The translations under genes were made by a program, and so were the position numbers. Source: Micropterix aruncella (lineage: Eukaryota; Arthropoda; Insecta; Lepidoptera; Micropterigidae). From it: 64,000 bases of DNA. Below, in pieces: positions 20,470 to 31,541 of this stretch (its first letter is position 1; the number at the start of each line of letters is the position of its first letter). The stretch is taken from NCBI GenBank assembly GCA_944548615.1, contig OX155961.1, positions 15,046,550-15,110,549 on the forward strand, given 5' to 3'. Under the pieces are notes generated by a model, which had not been told where the DNA came from, did no database searches, and was given only the letters and a program-made list of their open reading frames with translations.

Positions 20470-21529
20470 TATATATATAAAAATACCACAGCAACGGTCC
20501 AACTGGAACAACAAGTAGAAGAATTTAGTATAGAGAAAGGCGTCAGGCAAGGCGATCCACTTTCTTCCAAACTTTTCACTGCACTGTTAGAAAACATATT
20601 CAGAAATACAAACTGGGAAGATTTTGGAAAAAACATTAACGGATTAAACATAAATCACCTAAAATTCGTCGACGACATTGTAATATTCGCTGAGAGGCCA
20701 GACATATTACAAACTATGTTACAACAACTAGATTATGAAAGCCGAAAAGCAGGCCATGAATCCAACGAAGACCAAAGTAACGACGAATGTATAAAAGGAA
20801 GACATAGAAATAGGACAAGAGATTATCGAATATGTAGATGAATATATATATTTAGGACAGATAATATCGATAAAAGACCAATATTAAAAAGAAATCGATA
20901 GAAAAATAAGCAACACTTGGAAACGATGCTGGTCACTAAAAGAGATAGTTAAAAATGAAACATTACCAATGTCAGTAAAAATTAAACTTTATAATACATG
21001 CATTCTCCCATGTCTTACTTACGGGTGTCAAACTTGGCCTGCTACGAACAAAAACTTATAGTATGCCAAAGAAACATGGAGCGAGGCATGCTGAACATAA
21101 GGCTACAGGACAGTTGGACGACCCCAAACTTAAAGAAAATAACAAAGGTGAGCGATGTTTAGAACAAAATTAGAAAACTCAACTGGAACTGGACTGGTCA
21201 CATTATGAGAACCAACAGAGCAAAATGGACGAAGGACGCAATGGAATGGTATCCTAGAAATGGGAAAAGACAAAAAGTACGTCAAATTAAAAGATGGGAA
21301 GATGACTTACCGATAGGATGGAGAAGGTTAGCTCGGGTCAGAAATGAATGGAGGAAAATGGGGGAGGCCTATGTCGAAGGACAACCTGATTAAAAAACTG
21401 GCTGCTGAAGAATATGATACCTTATTTTAAAAAATAGATTCAACATTATTGAAATATATATTTTTATCACAAAGGCAAAACTGTACAATCGGTCAGCGAA
21501 TAAAGGCTTTTATTAGTATTATTATATTA
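20470..21529 (+). mobile_element. RTE-type LINE, 5'-truncated, 12-bp TSD
   Basis: Flanked by TATTGTTAGACC on both sides (20458-20469 and 21530-21541). Contains part of the RT core, the C-terminus and a (TTA)-rich tail. It belongs to the same family as 19304-19686. Confidence 0.85.
20477..21393 (+). pseudogene. RTE reverse transcriptase, partial with frameshifts and stops
   Basis: The first frame gives GVRQGDPLSSKLFTALLENI and LKFVDDIVIFAE, the RT palm motifs (VDD in place of ADD at the active site). The frame is lost near 20750, then shorter frames read a YVDEYIYLGQ block, an ILPCLTYGCQTW block, and the C-terminal WNWTGHIMRTNRAKWTKDA segment (21205-21393). In RTE elements this protein reverse-transcribes the RNA at the nicked target. 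Upstream endonuclease is absent. Inactive. Confidence 0.85.
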
Positions 21530-21541
21530 TATTGTTAGACC

Positions 21542-22000
21542 ATTGATATTAAACCTTTAATTTAATTAGTGTAGGAAAAATTGCTTTTATATAACAGTCT
21601 GGCGTGAAGCAGGAAAATGAAAATCTGAGGAACGAATGCTATATATATTTTTATTTTTTCCTTGGTTTTTTAGTAGGTATCACTGTAATTTATGTATCAC
21701 GGTAACTATAAAATATTTATATATAGGCTAAAATTCGTTAATCTGTAAATATTTGAGATAAATAAATTTAAATTGTATAATACAAGAAGTGCGATCCAGA
21801 AACGCGGACGTACGCTCTGATACGTATTACAGTTTGGCAGGCATAGTAAACGATACGGATTGCCAAAATGTATATTTCATTCAGAATGCATCACCACCGA
21901 CGAAGGCTGTGACACAAATTACAGCTGGCATGAACGAGTAGTTTTTATTTAATTGAAATATATTTCTCAATAATTTGTAGGATACAACTTGTATATTTTA
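21542..22000. other. Unassigned AT-rich sequence
   Basis: No repeat partner or ORF recognised. Confidence 0.4.
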
Positions 22001-22004
22001 TACA

Positions 22005-22590
22005 GTCTTGTTCTACCTTCCATGGAGTGACCGTGAAGGCTTAGCGGACAAAGACAGTACACTGTCTAGCTCCACCGACGAGCTCGTGAAAGTACAACGC
22101 CTTACCGCAAGACACTGGGTAAGTACCCAGCAGACCGATTTCACGCCCCACCACCAGATTTGGCCGGATTTCTCCAGTCTGGTCGCGGACTTGAAGATGC
22201 TTGCGCGGCCTCTACCTGATGATACCGTTAATTCAGTTCGCATTTATTGCGTACGGTGGTGCCCATTTCTAGCCAAACTCACACTGGATCGGGTGGCTAA
22301 CGGGTCATTTCAAGAGTAGCTGACATCAGGTTACCAACACCCCCTGCTTCTTAGGAAATTATTTTTCAGACCCCCTCCAGGCTATCAGCCGGATTGCACT
22401 GTCGATTGGCGAACGCCGCAAGAAGCGCAAACCGCCCAGTGTCATCTGAGGTCTTCCCCAAGATTGGATCCGATCCCACCCATTCAGAACACAGCCGCAA
22501 CAGGGTTCACAGAGTACCTACTTCCCAGGTTCGTCACTCTTCGAGGCTATCGAATGGGAGTTGAACCAAGAGTAAAGGGATGTGCCACGT
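22005..22590 (+). mobile_element. Family A copy 8, 5'-truncated
   Basis: Starts inside the family A head ('ggagtgaccgtgaaggctt', 'acactgtctagctccacc', 'caacgccttaccgcaag') and runs to about 22590 with 'gcactgtcgattggc' and 'gtcttccccaag'. The first hairpin is missing. No TSD read. Confidence 0.65.
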
Positions 22591-23194
22591 TTATTTGCTG
22601 TTGGTAGATCGGTCGGCACAATCTGCTTCAGGGCATCTATTTAAAATGAATGTCAGCTAAAGACAGTCAATGAAGTTTTAATTAGATTCCATAATTTAAT
22701 TTAGGAGATAGTTAGATAATTGTTTAATTTGGGGACTAAGCGATTTCGTTTTGCCTTGTGTAATACCGGCTGCCGGTGTCGTACGTGAAAGCGTCAATTT
22801 GCCTTTTCGCGTGTGGCCGTGCATAGCTGGGAGGACGCCCGCGCCGACTGAGTTAGGAAGGGGGAGGGGAGGGGGGTGCATGTGGCGTCGCGACGCCGTG
22901 CCGGTGACGTCACGCCCACTCGCGTATGCCACGGCAGACAATTCACTCAGCGTACGCCCACTACTTTTGCCTCATCTCAAACAAGGCGGGCGACGACCCC
23001 AGCTTTACTACAATATTCCCAAATATTATACTGCCATACTATAGAGTTTTTCCCGCGCACTCTGCTTTGATTATGGCTAAAAAAACTCCTTCTTGTTGTT
23101 TTGTTGTTGTTACTATTTGATACTGCTTTTCCGGCCCACCAACGGCAGTGGAGGAAAATTATTGTGAACGCGCAAATTTTTGTTTTTGCGATAA
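22591..23194. other. Low-copy GC-rich block
   Basis: The part 22750-22990 is CpG-rich, includes a 'ggtgacgtcacgcc' palindromic CRE-like word (22901-22914) and has no partner in the window. It could be a host promoter or conserved non-coding block. Open frames on both strands are composition-driven. Confidence 0.3.
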
Positions 23195-23305
23195 AGATAG
23201 AAATATCCTTTTTGAGCCCCCCTGAGACAATTAAGACCATTTCTAGATACAACTCTGAATGTGTGTCTGTCTGTCTGTCTGTCTGCGTGCACTGAGAAAA
23301 ATATT
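23195..23305 (-). repeat. Family F fragment
   Basis: Carries 'tttttgagcccccctgagac', 'attaagaccatttcta' and a (GTCT)n stretch, inverted relative to 13750-13830. Confidence 0.55.
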
Positions 23306-23500
23306 GGATTGATTCTTACATTACCATTTTGTTTTTACGGTTTTATACAGAATAACGATGTTTCAATCATAATTTTGTTGAATTGAAAGTTGTTGAAACT
23401 TCATTACTCGATTATATGTATCAACATTTTCTTTCGGGTAATACAAAAATAACAGTATACTGTAGGTAGATTCAACATGATTCAAGTGTCCGACTGTAAC
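23306..23500 (-). repeat. Family E repeat copy (uninterrupted)
   Basis: Its reverse complement reads through 'ttgatacatataatcgagta' without the LTR, giving a natural empty site for the solo LTR at 1149-1801. Confidence 0.7.
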
Positions 23501-24159
23501 CGTACGTATACTACTACACGCTGTCATGTTAGAAGGGAGATCTCAAGGTCGGGACGTAATGAATACCATTATGTTTTAACATTATGACACGATAACTACC
23601 GTCACGCCAACACCGTCACACGTTATGTTAAGTCATACCTATGAACCACAGTCCGAGTTATATACCTCATCCTTGTTGAAATATGCGTATTTTCGTGTAT
23701 TACATCATTTTTCTCGGTGTTGCACTAGTCGTTTATCAACCACGAAATATTTTACTTATTGGCTTAAAATTTGGTAGACAGATGCCTTGTTCGGCTGAAA
23801 TTACATTTTAAAATTTTGGTTGAAATATCTCATAGCTTCAAAGCAATTGAATGGGATTGCAAATTATTATATTATTGTAAAAAAAAACAAGAAAAAATTA
23901 CATCCGATGGAATTTTAAAAATGCGACCTTGCATTATTGCTCGCCGTCAATACTTTACCTTGAAATTTCAATCAGGTTAACCTCCTTCCCGAAGGGACGT
24001 CCTGCTTTCCTTTCATAAGTCCTTAGTCACTTGCCGGGAAGGTTTTGGGGTGACACAACCGATTTTTCAACGTTGTGTCAAAATTTCATGTCAATCGAAC
24101 AACTACGTTTCGAGCTTTGAGAGTACAACATAATATGTATACTGAATTTTATATACCTA
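23501..24159. other. Unassigned sequence
   Basis: AT-rich with some family F-like phrases near 24030-24130 ('gggaaggttttggggtgac'). No gene. Confidence 0.35.
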
Positions 24160-24777
24160 CTAGATGACCCGGTAAACTTCGTACCTACCACCTAAAATTG
24201 ATTTGATTGTAACTCTTCATAAGCGTTTATTGATCCTAATTAACCTTCCAAATCCAATTAATTGAAATCTATATTATGGCCGAATCATGTATGTACGGTT
24301 TGAGTTTTTCGACTTTTTCGACTTTTTTGCATTTTCGACTTTTTGGACCTTTTTGACTTTTTCGACTTTTTGGACTTTTTTGACATTTCGACTTTTTCGA
24401 CTTTTTCGACGTTTTCGACTTTTTCGACTCTTGACTTTTTTGACTTTTTCGACTCTTTTGACTTTTTTGACTTTTCCGACTTTTCGACTTTTTGAAATTT
24501 TAGACAATCGCACGGAATGAATAACAGTATGGATGGCGCAGCTGTTAAACAATAGGAACGCCGCGAACGCCATCTATTGAAAGTGGCCCATTTCCCAAAA
24601 TTAGGACCAATTTCGATTTTTTCGATTTTCAGTTGTTTCTTTTAATTTTTCCTAAATATTTTTTTAACCACCCCTGAATCAAGGCTAACAAAACAAAAGA
24701 ATAATAATTAAAATCGGTCGAGTCATTTTCGAGATCTTGCGAGACTAACGCACGGCGATTCATTTTTATATATAAGA
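24160..24777 (-). mobile_element. Helitron with internal minisatellite, complete ends
   Basis: On the minus strand it starts TCTTATATATAAAAATGAAT and ends GGGTCATCTAG, with the hairpin GGTACGAAGTTTACC just before. The flanks are A and T. This type differs from the TACTAATATTATAAA Helitrons in the window. No Rep/helicase. Confidence 0.8.
24300..24498. repeat. Minisatellite, units of 'gactttttc' type
   Basis: About 20 imperfect 9-10-base units of 'ttcgacttttt'. On the minus strand it reads as a Lys/Val/Ser repeat in an open frame, which is a by-product of the repeat. Confidence 0.8.
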
Positions 24778-24977
24778 TAATTACGCAAATATACTGAACT
24801 CAACTGAACTGAACGCTATCATAGAATTCACCGACCAGGATCAGCCACATCATAAAATATACGTTTAGGGTTGAATGCGTGGGTTTCGAATTAATGCAAA
24901 CAGAAATGCTCTCCGTTTAGAAATAAATATCTACTTTATGTACACAAAAATAAATAATACCAAATTTAAACAAAAAA

Positions 24978-25605
24978 AACGACCAATTTTTTTTTTAATA
25001 CGTGCAGCAGCCATTTCATGGTGAAACTTAGAACTGCCTATCCTAATTTAATGCGTATACAAAATTTCGTGTCTGTGCTGTTGACCGTTGAGGAGTTCCC
25101 TCGTTGGAGGCCAACCCTGGGTGCCGCAGTCCTGTCTTGGTGAAACATAGAACGGGCCGTCGTAATTAAATGCATATACAAAATTTCGTGTTTGTGACGT
25201 TGACCGTTAAGGAGTTCCCTCGTAGGGAGCCAACCCTGGGTGCAGCAGCCATGTCATGGTGCAACTTAGAACGGGCTATCATAACTGAATGCGTATACAA
25301 AATTTCGTGTCTGTGCTGTTGGCCGTGTAGGATTAGCCTTATTGAGAGCCAATCCTGAGCCTAGAATCAGGTCATGCTTATCATACCAAACAAATGCATT
25401 ATCATAGGAGCTGAACCAATGTAAAATTTAATTTTCATATGATAGTATTTGAGGAGTTTCCTCAATTCCTCATGGATCCCATCATCAGAACAGGGATTTT
25501 GATGGGACCAATCTGGAAGTGTATTCTTTTGAATAAAAAAAGATTTTTAAAAATCGGTTTATAAGTAACGGTTCATAAGTAACGGAGGTAACAAACATTT
25601 AAAAA
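24978..25605 (-). repeat. Family D repeat copy with three 119-bp units
   Basis: Inverted copy: loose end 'acgaccaattttt' at the left, then three direct units of about 119 bp each with 'ccaaccctgggtgc', 'acaaaatttcgtgt' and 'tgttgaccgtt', then the unique 5' half with 'ccatcatcagaacaggg'. Open frames across units are not genes. Confidence 0.75.
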
Positions 25606-25674
25606 ATTCATAACCTTTTCTTTATTTTGAAGTCTGTTGAAAAAGTACAATAGCTGTCTAATAACAAGAGAGTA

Positions 25675-26058
25675 ACTTGGGTTGTCGACTACAGCGGGCG
25701 AGCCCGTCACCTCAGGAAGTTTTAGAGATTAGTCGTTCTATCTGTCGTCTGCAACCACCCCCGCTCTATAGGAAACAGTACAGCTTCCAGACTCCCCCGA
25801 CTGTTAGTCAGAGTGCACAGTCGATTGGCTTACGCCGCACGGTGCGCAGACCGTCCAGGACCGCCAGAAGGTTGATTCCTAGGGGAAACTGACCATAAGG
25901 CCAGAGTCCTACCCAGGCTCGCACTTCATGCGTGGAGGCCGTCGGATAGGTGTCGACCCGTGAGTGTGACCAACCCTGAACAGAATGGGTCTTCGTGGCC
26001 AACTCAGCAAGGGCCCATTATCTCCCATTAACGCCCATTAGGGCCCTTTAACGCCCAT
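25675..26058 (+). mobile_element. Family A copy 9, internally deleted, 13-bp TSD
   Basis: Flanked by TAACAAGAGAGTA (25662-25674 and 26059-26071). Begins 'acttgggttgtcgactacag' with the hairpin GCGGGCGAGCCCGT, then skips the interior of the family between about 25740 and 25742. It ends in a run of 'cccatta'-type words (26015-26058), which looks like a simple-repeat tail. The orientation of the tail fixes the 3' end of family A. Confidence 0.85.
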
Positions 26059-26071
26059 TAACAAGAGAGTA

Positions 26072-26568
26072 GGTAATCATTTGTGAAGCGTAGGTTTGCT
26101 CTCGAATGAAATGAGTAAAGGTATTCGATGCCACAGTATTTGAATATCAAGACTTTTGACCGCCGTCGAGTAAAACGATCAAGTAACTCAATCGTGTATA
26201 TGGATGGCAGTGCGTTTTGAAGAGTCTGCTCAGTGATTCGAAGCAACAGCCGTACACGTCCTGCAACATGCGCTAAGCTTCGACAAGCAGACGAGAACGC
26301 CACGTTCAACTTGCATCACATTTGCATACATCGAGGCGAGCGTAGAGCGTTCACTCGGTTTCTCTCTTACACGTAGGAGAAAATCGTAATGTGTATGTAT
26401 ACTTTATATAAATACAAGTGTAAATGTTCATTTGTACAAAATCCTAACTCTCCGATAGTTCTTCGTGACTAAGCCCGGTGTTTCTTTTCCAAATTCCCGA
26501 TCCCGGGAATACCCGGGAAAATTTTCGATGGCGATCTCGGAAAATTTTAGTTAGGAGAAGTTCGTATA
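26072..26568. other. Unassigned sequence
   Basis: Mixed composition; no partner or supported ORF. Confidence 0.35.
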
Positions 26569-26861
26569 TGAGCACGATTGCGTTTCTTCGTGAACTAAAA
26601 TCGAAAATTAGTCCGTGTGAACGAGACAGGGCAATATGCTAGAGCGGGGTGTGAGATGACCGGTTGTCACTTTTTCGCATTAAAACTGCCCGCCAAGGAC
26701 AAATCTTACACCGCACGAAATATGCTCGAATTCATTCGGATGAGTTCGGCAGGTAGTATTTATCGACGATCGTTCGTTTCATATTCCGCTCTAACGCATT
26801 GCTCTGTCTAATTCGCTTGGACTAATTTTAGTTTTAGTTCACAAAGATACGCAATCGGGCC
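26569..26861. mobile_element. Family C MITE
   Basis: Inverted ends 'gcacgattgcgtttcttcgt' and 'cacaaagatacgcaatcgggc'. The interior is inverted relative to 12738-13045. Confidence 0.7.
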
Positions 26862-27852
26862 ATATGTGTATGTATAAGTTGGTCTATGTTCGTTTGTTCA
26901 AAATCCTAAATCGCAGGAATCCCTCCCGCGTATCAGATCGCACGATGTGTCCTTAAAGACAAATCGAGTACGTTTATGCTTTCTAGGGATCTGAGTAGAG
27001 GAAGCGTATGATTTATGAAGTCTTGAATACTACACCGGAAACAGTACATGAATCCAGCTCTGAATAACGGAATGGTTTAAGGTAACGTCCTGTGAATTAA
27101 TGCTAGTAAACCCTCCTGCAGCTCAGAAGTTCTAAGGTTCTGGATACAGGAAGGGTTTCCATAAATGCGGCGGCGCTAAACAAAAATATCTAGGTAGAGT
27201 TCATTCAGTTATATTTCGCCATCGGTTATCTATACTAATATTATAAAGAGGTAAGTTTGTGAGGTTGTAGGAAGTAATCTCTAGATCTACTAAACCGATT
27301 TTGAATATTCTTTTACCAATAGAAAGCCACGTTATTTGTGAGTGCCATAAGCTATATATTAATCCGAAAAATGAAAAGACTTTTTCGTGGTAGTCGGATT
27401 TGCTAAGTAAGTCGGAGAAAAAAACGGTCGAACGAAAACGTTTCTAACTAATGCTGCCTTAACGATGAAGGATATATGATTAAGTTCTAAAGAAATGTTG
27501 TAGAGCTTGATAATGCCTATAAAAAGTCAGCGACAGCTTATGTCTAACTTTTATATTTAAGTCACAAAAAGTAGTATTTTTTATTTTTTTAAATATTTAA
27601 ATCGTCAGGTCATGTTTATTGGTCATATTATCAAAAATTATGAATTCTTATCAAAATAAGTAAATTTATCGTCTTAAGTATTTAAAACAAAAGACTTTTC
27701 TCTTTTACTGCATATACGTAATTTCCCTTTTACTGCATAAATGGTTAAAGAGATAAGCCACTCACAAATAAGACACTTACAAGACGACACTCACAAATAA
27801 CGGTAATATAGTCAAATTGGCATGCAAATACATACATACATATGCAGTAAAA

Positions 27853-28973
27853 TGGCACTGGTCTGGGGTATGGCAGTACAACCACGAGCGATGTGGACTT
27901 GAAGAAGTCTCTCTTGCGGGGAGATTACGACAGCAATAGTATGGCTCACGCTATTGGCCTTCAATGCCAGAATGATTGGACAACAATTAGAGACTTTGGC
28001 ATTCCTCCTCCAATGCACTGGAAAGTAATGTTGTATGACTGTTGGACGCCATAGATGCTGAAATTTTATTTAAATGCCTTTCAGCATACACTTCCAGACC
28101 CCAGTAACCTCGCTCGTTTGAGCTATGCCGAGGATAGTTCATGTCCCCTTTGTAGCAACACCCCTTGCACAGCTAGACATATTCTAGCTGGCTGCAAGGT
28201 GGCCTTCGATCAAGGACGGTACACTTACCGCCACGACAAAGTCCTTGCTGTTATTAGCGAGGTACTTAGCATCTCAGTGGCTCGTGCTAACAAGGGTTCC
28301 ACAGTAACCTCCAAACCCCCAATACAGTTTGTGCGGGTTGGCTCTAAAGGCAAAAAACATCTCACTGCAAAACCTTTCTCAATAATCGAGAAAGCTTCAG
28401 ATTGGATTATGGAGGACGATTCGGTCTCTAAGCAGTATAAATTCCCTGAAAGTCTCGGATGCACAGCCCTGCGTCCAGATATAACTCTTTACTCTCTATC
28501 TCGGAAGATGGTCCTTATCGTAGAATTAACTGTTCTATGGGAATCAAATATCCCAAAAGACCACGAGTACAAATTAAATAAATACCATGACCTCGCAAAT
28601 GCAGTCACCCGGAACGGCTTCACTGTTCACCTTCACGCGGTGGAAGTAGGCGCTCGTGGCCTGCCAGCTAAATCTTTGTTTCACCTTTTTAAAGATCTTG
28701 GTCTCTCCAGGAAAATAATCAACTCCTTTCTAGAAAAATTATCTAAAACCGCGATTTCTGCATCTCAAATTCTATGGCTTCGAAGGGGGAGTGAATGGGT
28801 GGTAAGGTGAACGCTCACATGTGGCAAGACAGCTGTCCTAAACCTACCACCGCCGGTCGTTAGTCCGGAATCCACCCTTCACCTCCCAGAAGTGTAATAA
28901 TTATATATGATGGGCCCGATTTTTGGTCGGTGAATTCCATGGCAGCTCCGTTTGTATTTTATTTTATTTTATT
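27853..28973 (+). mobile_element. 5'-truncated RLE-class LINE inside a Helitron
   Basis: The Helitron sequence breaks at 'gcagtaaaa' and resumes at 'tataaccc', while the paralogous Helitron has these joined. The insert carries an ORF2 end, about 160 bases of UTR and a 'tattttattttatttt' tail, as expected for target-primed insertion. It is therefore an insertion into the Helitron rather than clear gene capture. Confidence 0.78.
27860..28810 (+). pseudogene. LINE ORF2 C-terminus: CCHC knuckle plus restriction-like endonuclease
   Basis: An open stretch of 251 codons runs from 28055 to TGA 28808-28810, but upstream homology (27860-28054) continues through frameshifts and stops, so the ATG at 28055 is not a true start. 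The open part has a CX2CX8HX4C knuckle (C30, C33, H42, C47), then a PD-(D/E)XK-like core: P141-D142, E157-L-T159 and a KLNKY motif (173-177). That order, knuckle then restriction-like endonuclease, is the C-terminus of R2/NeSL/Hero-like LINE proteins, where the nuclease nicks the target. It ends with a LWLRRGSEW motif. The RT core is missing. The exact clade is uncertain. Confidence 0.75.
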
Positions 28974-29181
28974 TATAACCCTTCTTTTGGCAGTCAGGAA
29001 ATAAATCATAGCACTCAGTGTACCTACTAACCGAACCACACTCATAATTTCATCACAAGTAAAAAGTTTTACCGCGCAACGAAGTGGGCACGGGTCAGCT
29101 AGTCGTTTATATAATGTAGCAAAGAAAATAGTTTTCATTGGTGACTACTAAATAAATAGGTCATTATTTTTAAAATAATAA

Positions 29182-29552
29182 AAAACACGACTGCCGTTAC
29201 AAAATGTGAACTATTGTATTTATAATTATTTCATTACGATTTTTACCGGTAAAAATTTGTTGTTTATGTATTTATCCATATAGATACATGTATGTTTCCT
29301 GAATGTACTCAATCAGACCGTTCATTTGACACTAAACACTATATATTTCTGTAAATTTATTGACATGTATACATTTGGATATTTAGACAACTACTTTCTT
29401 ACTATTTGGACAGTTAAGATATGTTATGACACTCGGGATGACATAACGATTCTAACAATACCACGCACTTCTAAATCAGTTTAAGCGTTTAGAAGTTATG
29501 GCGGAATAAATAATTGGAAAACATACGAGGACATAGATGAACGCTGAACACA
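29182..29552 (-). repeat. Family B repeat copy
   Basis: Inverted copy from 'cacgactgccgttacaaaa' to 'acatagatgaacgctgaac'. It lies between a Helitron and family D. Confidence 0.65.
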
Positions 29553-29569
29553 TTACACTCCTTTTTAAA

Positions 29570-30207
29570 TGACTTCAAAAACAGGAGGAGGTTATCAATT
29601 ATTATTTTTTTTATGTTTGTTACCTCAGAACTCTGTCATTTGTGAACCAATTTGGAAAATTCTTTTTTATTTGAAATTGGTCTCATTTTTATCACAATCC
29701 TGTTCTGATGATGAGATCCATGGGGAATTGAGGAAACTTCTCAAATATTATCAGTTGAAAATTTACATGTTGGTTCAATTCCGATGACAATGCATTTTTT
29801 TATGGTAAGCATGACCTGATTCGACATCCTGGGTTGGCTCATGATGAGGGGACTCCTCAACGGTCAACAGCATAGACACAAAAATTTCGTATATTCATTC
29901 AGTTATGATAGCCTTTCCTAAGTATCACCATGACATGGCTACTACACCCAGGGTTGGATCCCGACGAGGACACTCCTCAACGGTTAACAGCGCAGACACG
30001 AAATTTTGTATATACAATCAATTACGACAGTCCGTTCTAAGTTTCACTAAGACAGGACTGCGATACCCAGGGTTGGCTTCCAACGAGGGAGCTCCTCAAC
30101 AGTCAACAGCACAGACACGAAATTTTGTATTCGTATTCAATTATGATAGCCCGTTCTAAGTATCCCCATGACATGACTGCTGCACTTATAAAAAAAATTG
30201 GAGTCGA
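29570..30207 (+). repeat. Family D repeat copy
   Basis: From 'gacttcaaaaacaggagg' to 'aattggagtcgac', with the unique 5' half and about three 119-bp units ('cagggttgg', 'ctcctcaacggt', 'cagacacgaaattttgta'). Confidence 0.75.
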
Positions 30208-30246
30208 CATTTTTTTTTGTTAAAATTTTGTTGGACAGTCGTATAA

Positions 30247-30405
30247 TCCTACTAATATTATAAACGCGAAAGTTTGTAAGAATGTATGGATGTTTGTTAC
30301 TCTTTCACGCAAAAACTACTGAATGGATTTTGATGAAACTTTACAACAATATAGCTTACACATCAGAATAACACATAGGCTATAATTTATAAAGATATAG
30401 TGTGA
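30247..30405 (+). mobile_element. Helitron 5' part, same type as 17852-18070
   Basis: Starts TCCTACTAATATTATAAACG and matches until 'aatttataaagata'; the 3' hairpin end was not found before the next repeat. Confidence 0.65.
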
Positions 30406-30589
30406 ATTATCTAAAATATAACGATAACTGTCAAGTAAGTAGGAAAAAATCTAAGAAATTGATATTCGAAATTTAAATTCTAAGCGTCAACATATATTTT
30501 GAAAATTTTCTCAACAATAAATAATAATTAAATAATAAATTTAGAAAATATAGTGCAATTCGGTGGTTAAGTAACCCGACCATGTTGCC

Positions 30590-30895
30590 ACATGCCTAGG
30601 AAATGAAAATATTTTCCTGAAAAAATGGAGCTCGCCAAGACGTGTGGCCGATGTGGCGGATATCGGGCTAAATACCTCCAATCATGATGATGAACAGTAG
30701 AACTTACCACGGCCCCCAGTCCCCAGCAGCCCCACTAGCCCGAGCCACGGCAGCGGCTACCGTAACGGCGGGGCAGGGGGTGCTAAGAATCTCTGCGTAC
30801 GATCAGGCTGCCAAACCAAACTAACCGATCCGGATGGAGAGTGATTGGAATATGCCTAACGGTGGGCGAATGCGCGCTGATGATGATGATGAAGA
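30590..30895 (+). mobile_element. LINE 3' UTR with (GAT)n tail
   Basis: Shares with 56240-56475 (inverted) the words 'gttgccacatgcctaggaaa', 'ctaaatacctccaatcatga', 'ggatggagagtgattgg' and 'ggtgggcgaatgc'. It ends in 'tgatgatgatgatgaag', the GAT-rich tail typical of some RTE/CR1-type LINEs. Confidence 0.65.
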
Positions 30896-30984
30896 AGATG
30901 AAGTAGGAAAAAACTGCCATCTGCGAGCTATTCTGGCGTGCGCCGCAAAACCCGTTGGAGTTACACGTATATAATATACAATGG

Positions 30985-31505
30985 AAATGTTTATCTTAAA
31001 TAGTCCTACGAAAAAGACAGCGACAGCATATACCTATCTATCTTTTATGTGTAAGCCATTATCGCCAAAATAGTGAACCATAAATACAATAAAAAAATAA
31101 AAATTATCCAAATGGTAGTAATAAATTGCAAATGGTAGTAATAAATTGGTAGTAATAAATACCAAATGGTAGTAATAAATTGATTATTATATCAAAATAA
31201 ATACTTTTATCACATCTGGTATCTAAAGTAGATAAATTTTGTTTTTTGCAGTACATCATTTGGACAAATTTGGACAAATATTTGAATAGTTATGACGATA
31301 ACCAACCGAGTACGCGATATTATGGTGATTTTTTAATATATTTTTTTTTATATTAAAAAAATAATTTTAATCGTTAGGCCATGTTTATTGGTCATATTAT
31401 CAACAATTATGAATTCTTATTAAAATAAGAATTTATTGTCTCAAGTGTTTAAAACAAAAGACTTTTACCTTTTACTGAATAAATAGTTAAAGAGATAATA
31501 CGACA
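30985..31505 (+). mobile_element. Diverged Helitron body
   Basis: Shares 'ggccatgtttattggtcat', 'caattatgaattctta' and 'aaaacaaaagactttt' with the Helitrons at 27.2 and 31.5 kb. Includes three to four tandem 'aaatggtagtaataaatt' units at 31110-31185. Both ends are lost. Confidence 0.6.
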
Positions 31506-31541
31506 TAGGTATGGAACCGCGACCGTGTCGTAATCTATACT

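Larger units (their letters stand above)
27229..29102 (+). mobile_element. Helitron (TACTAATATTATAAA type) split by a LINE
   Basis: Starts TCTATACTAATATTATAAAG after A and ends GGGCACGGGTCAGCTAG before T, with the hairpin arms around 'gcgcaacgaagtgggc'. Without the insertion at 27853-28973 it matches the Helitron at 31542-32281 closely. Non-autonomous. Confidence 0.88.

Noticed and set aside
24274..24573. Lys/Val/Ser-rich 99-codon frame resembling a basic repeat protein
   Set aside because: It is the translation of a 9-10-base minisatellite inside a Helitron.
24978..25380. Phased direct repeats resembling a CRISPR array
   Set aside because: The units are about 119 bp with no short-repeat/unique-spacer alternation, belong to dispersed family D, and the genome is eukaryotic.
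28055..28810. Host gene captured by a Helitron
   Set aside because: The knuckle-plus-RLE order and simple-repeat tail mark it as a LINE 3' fragment.
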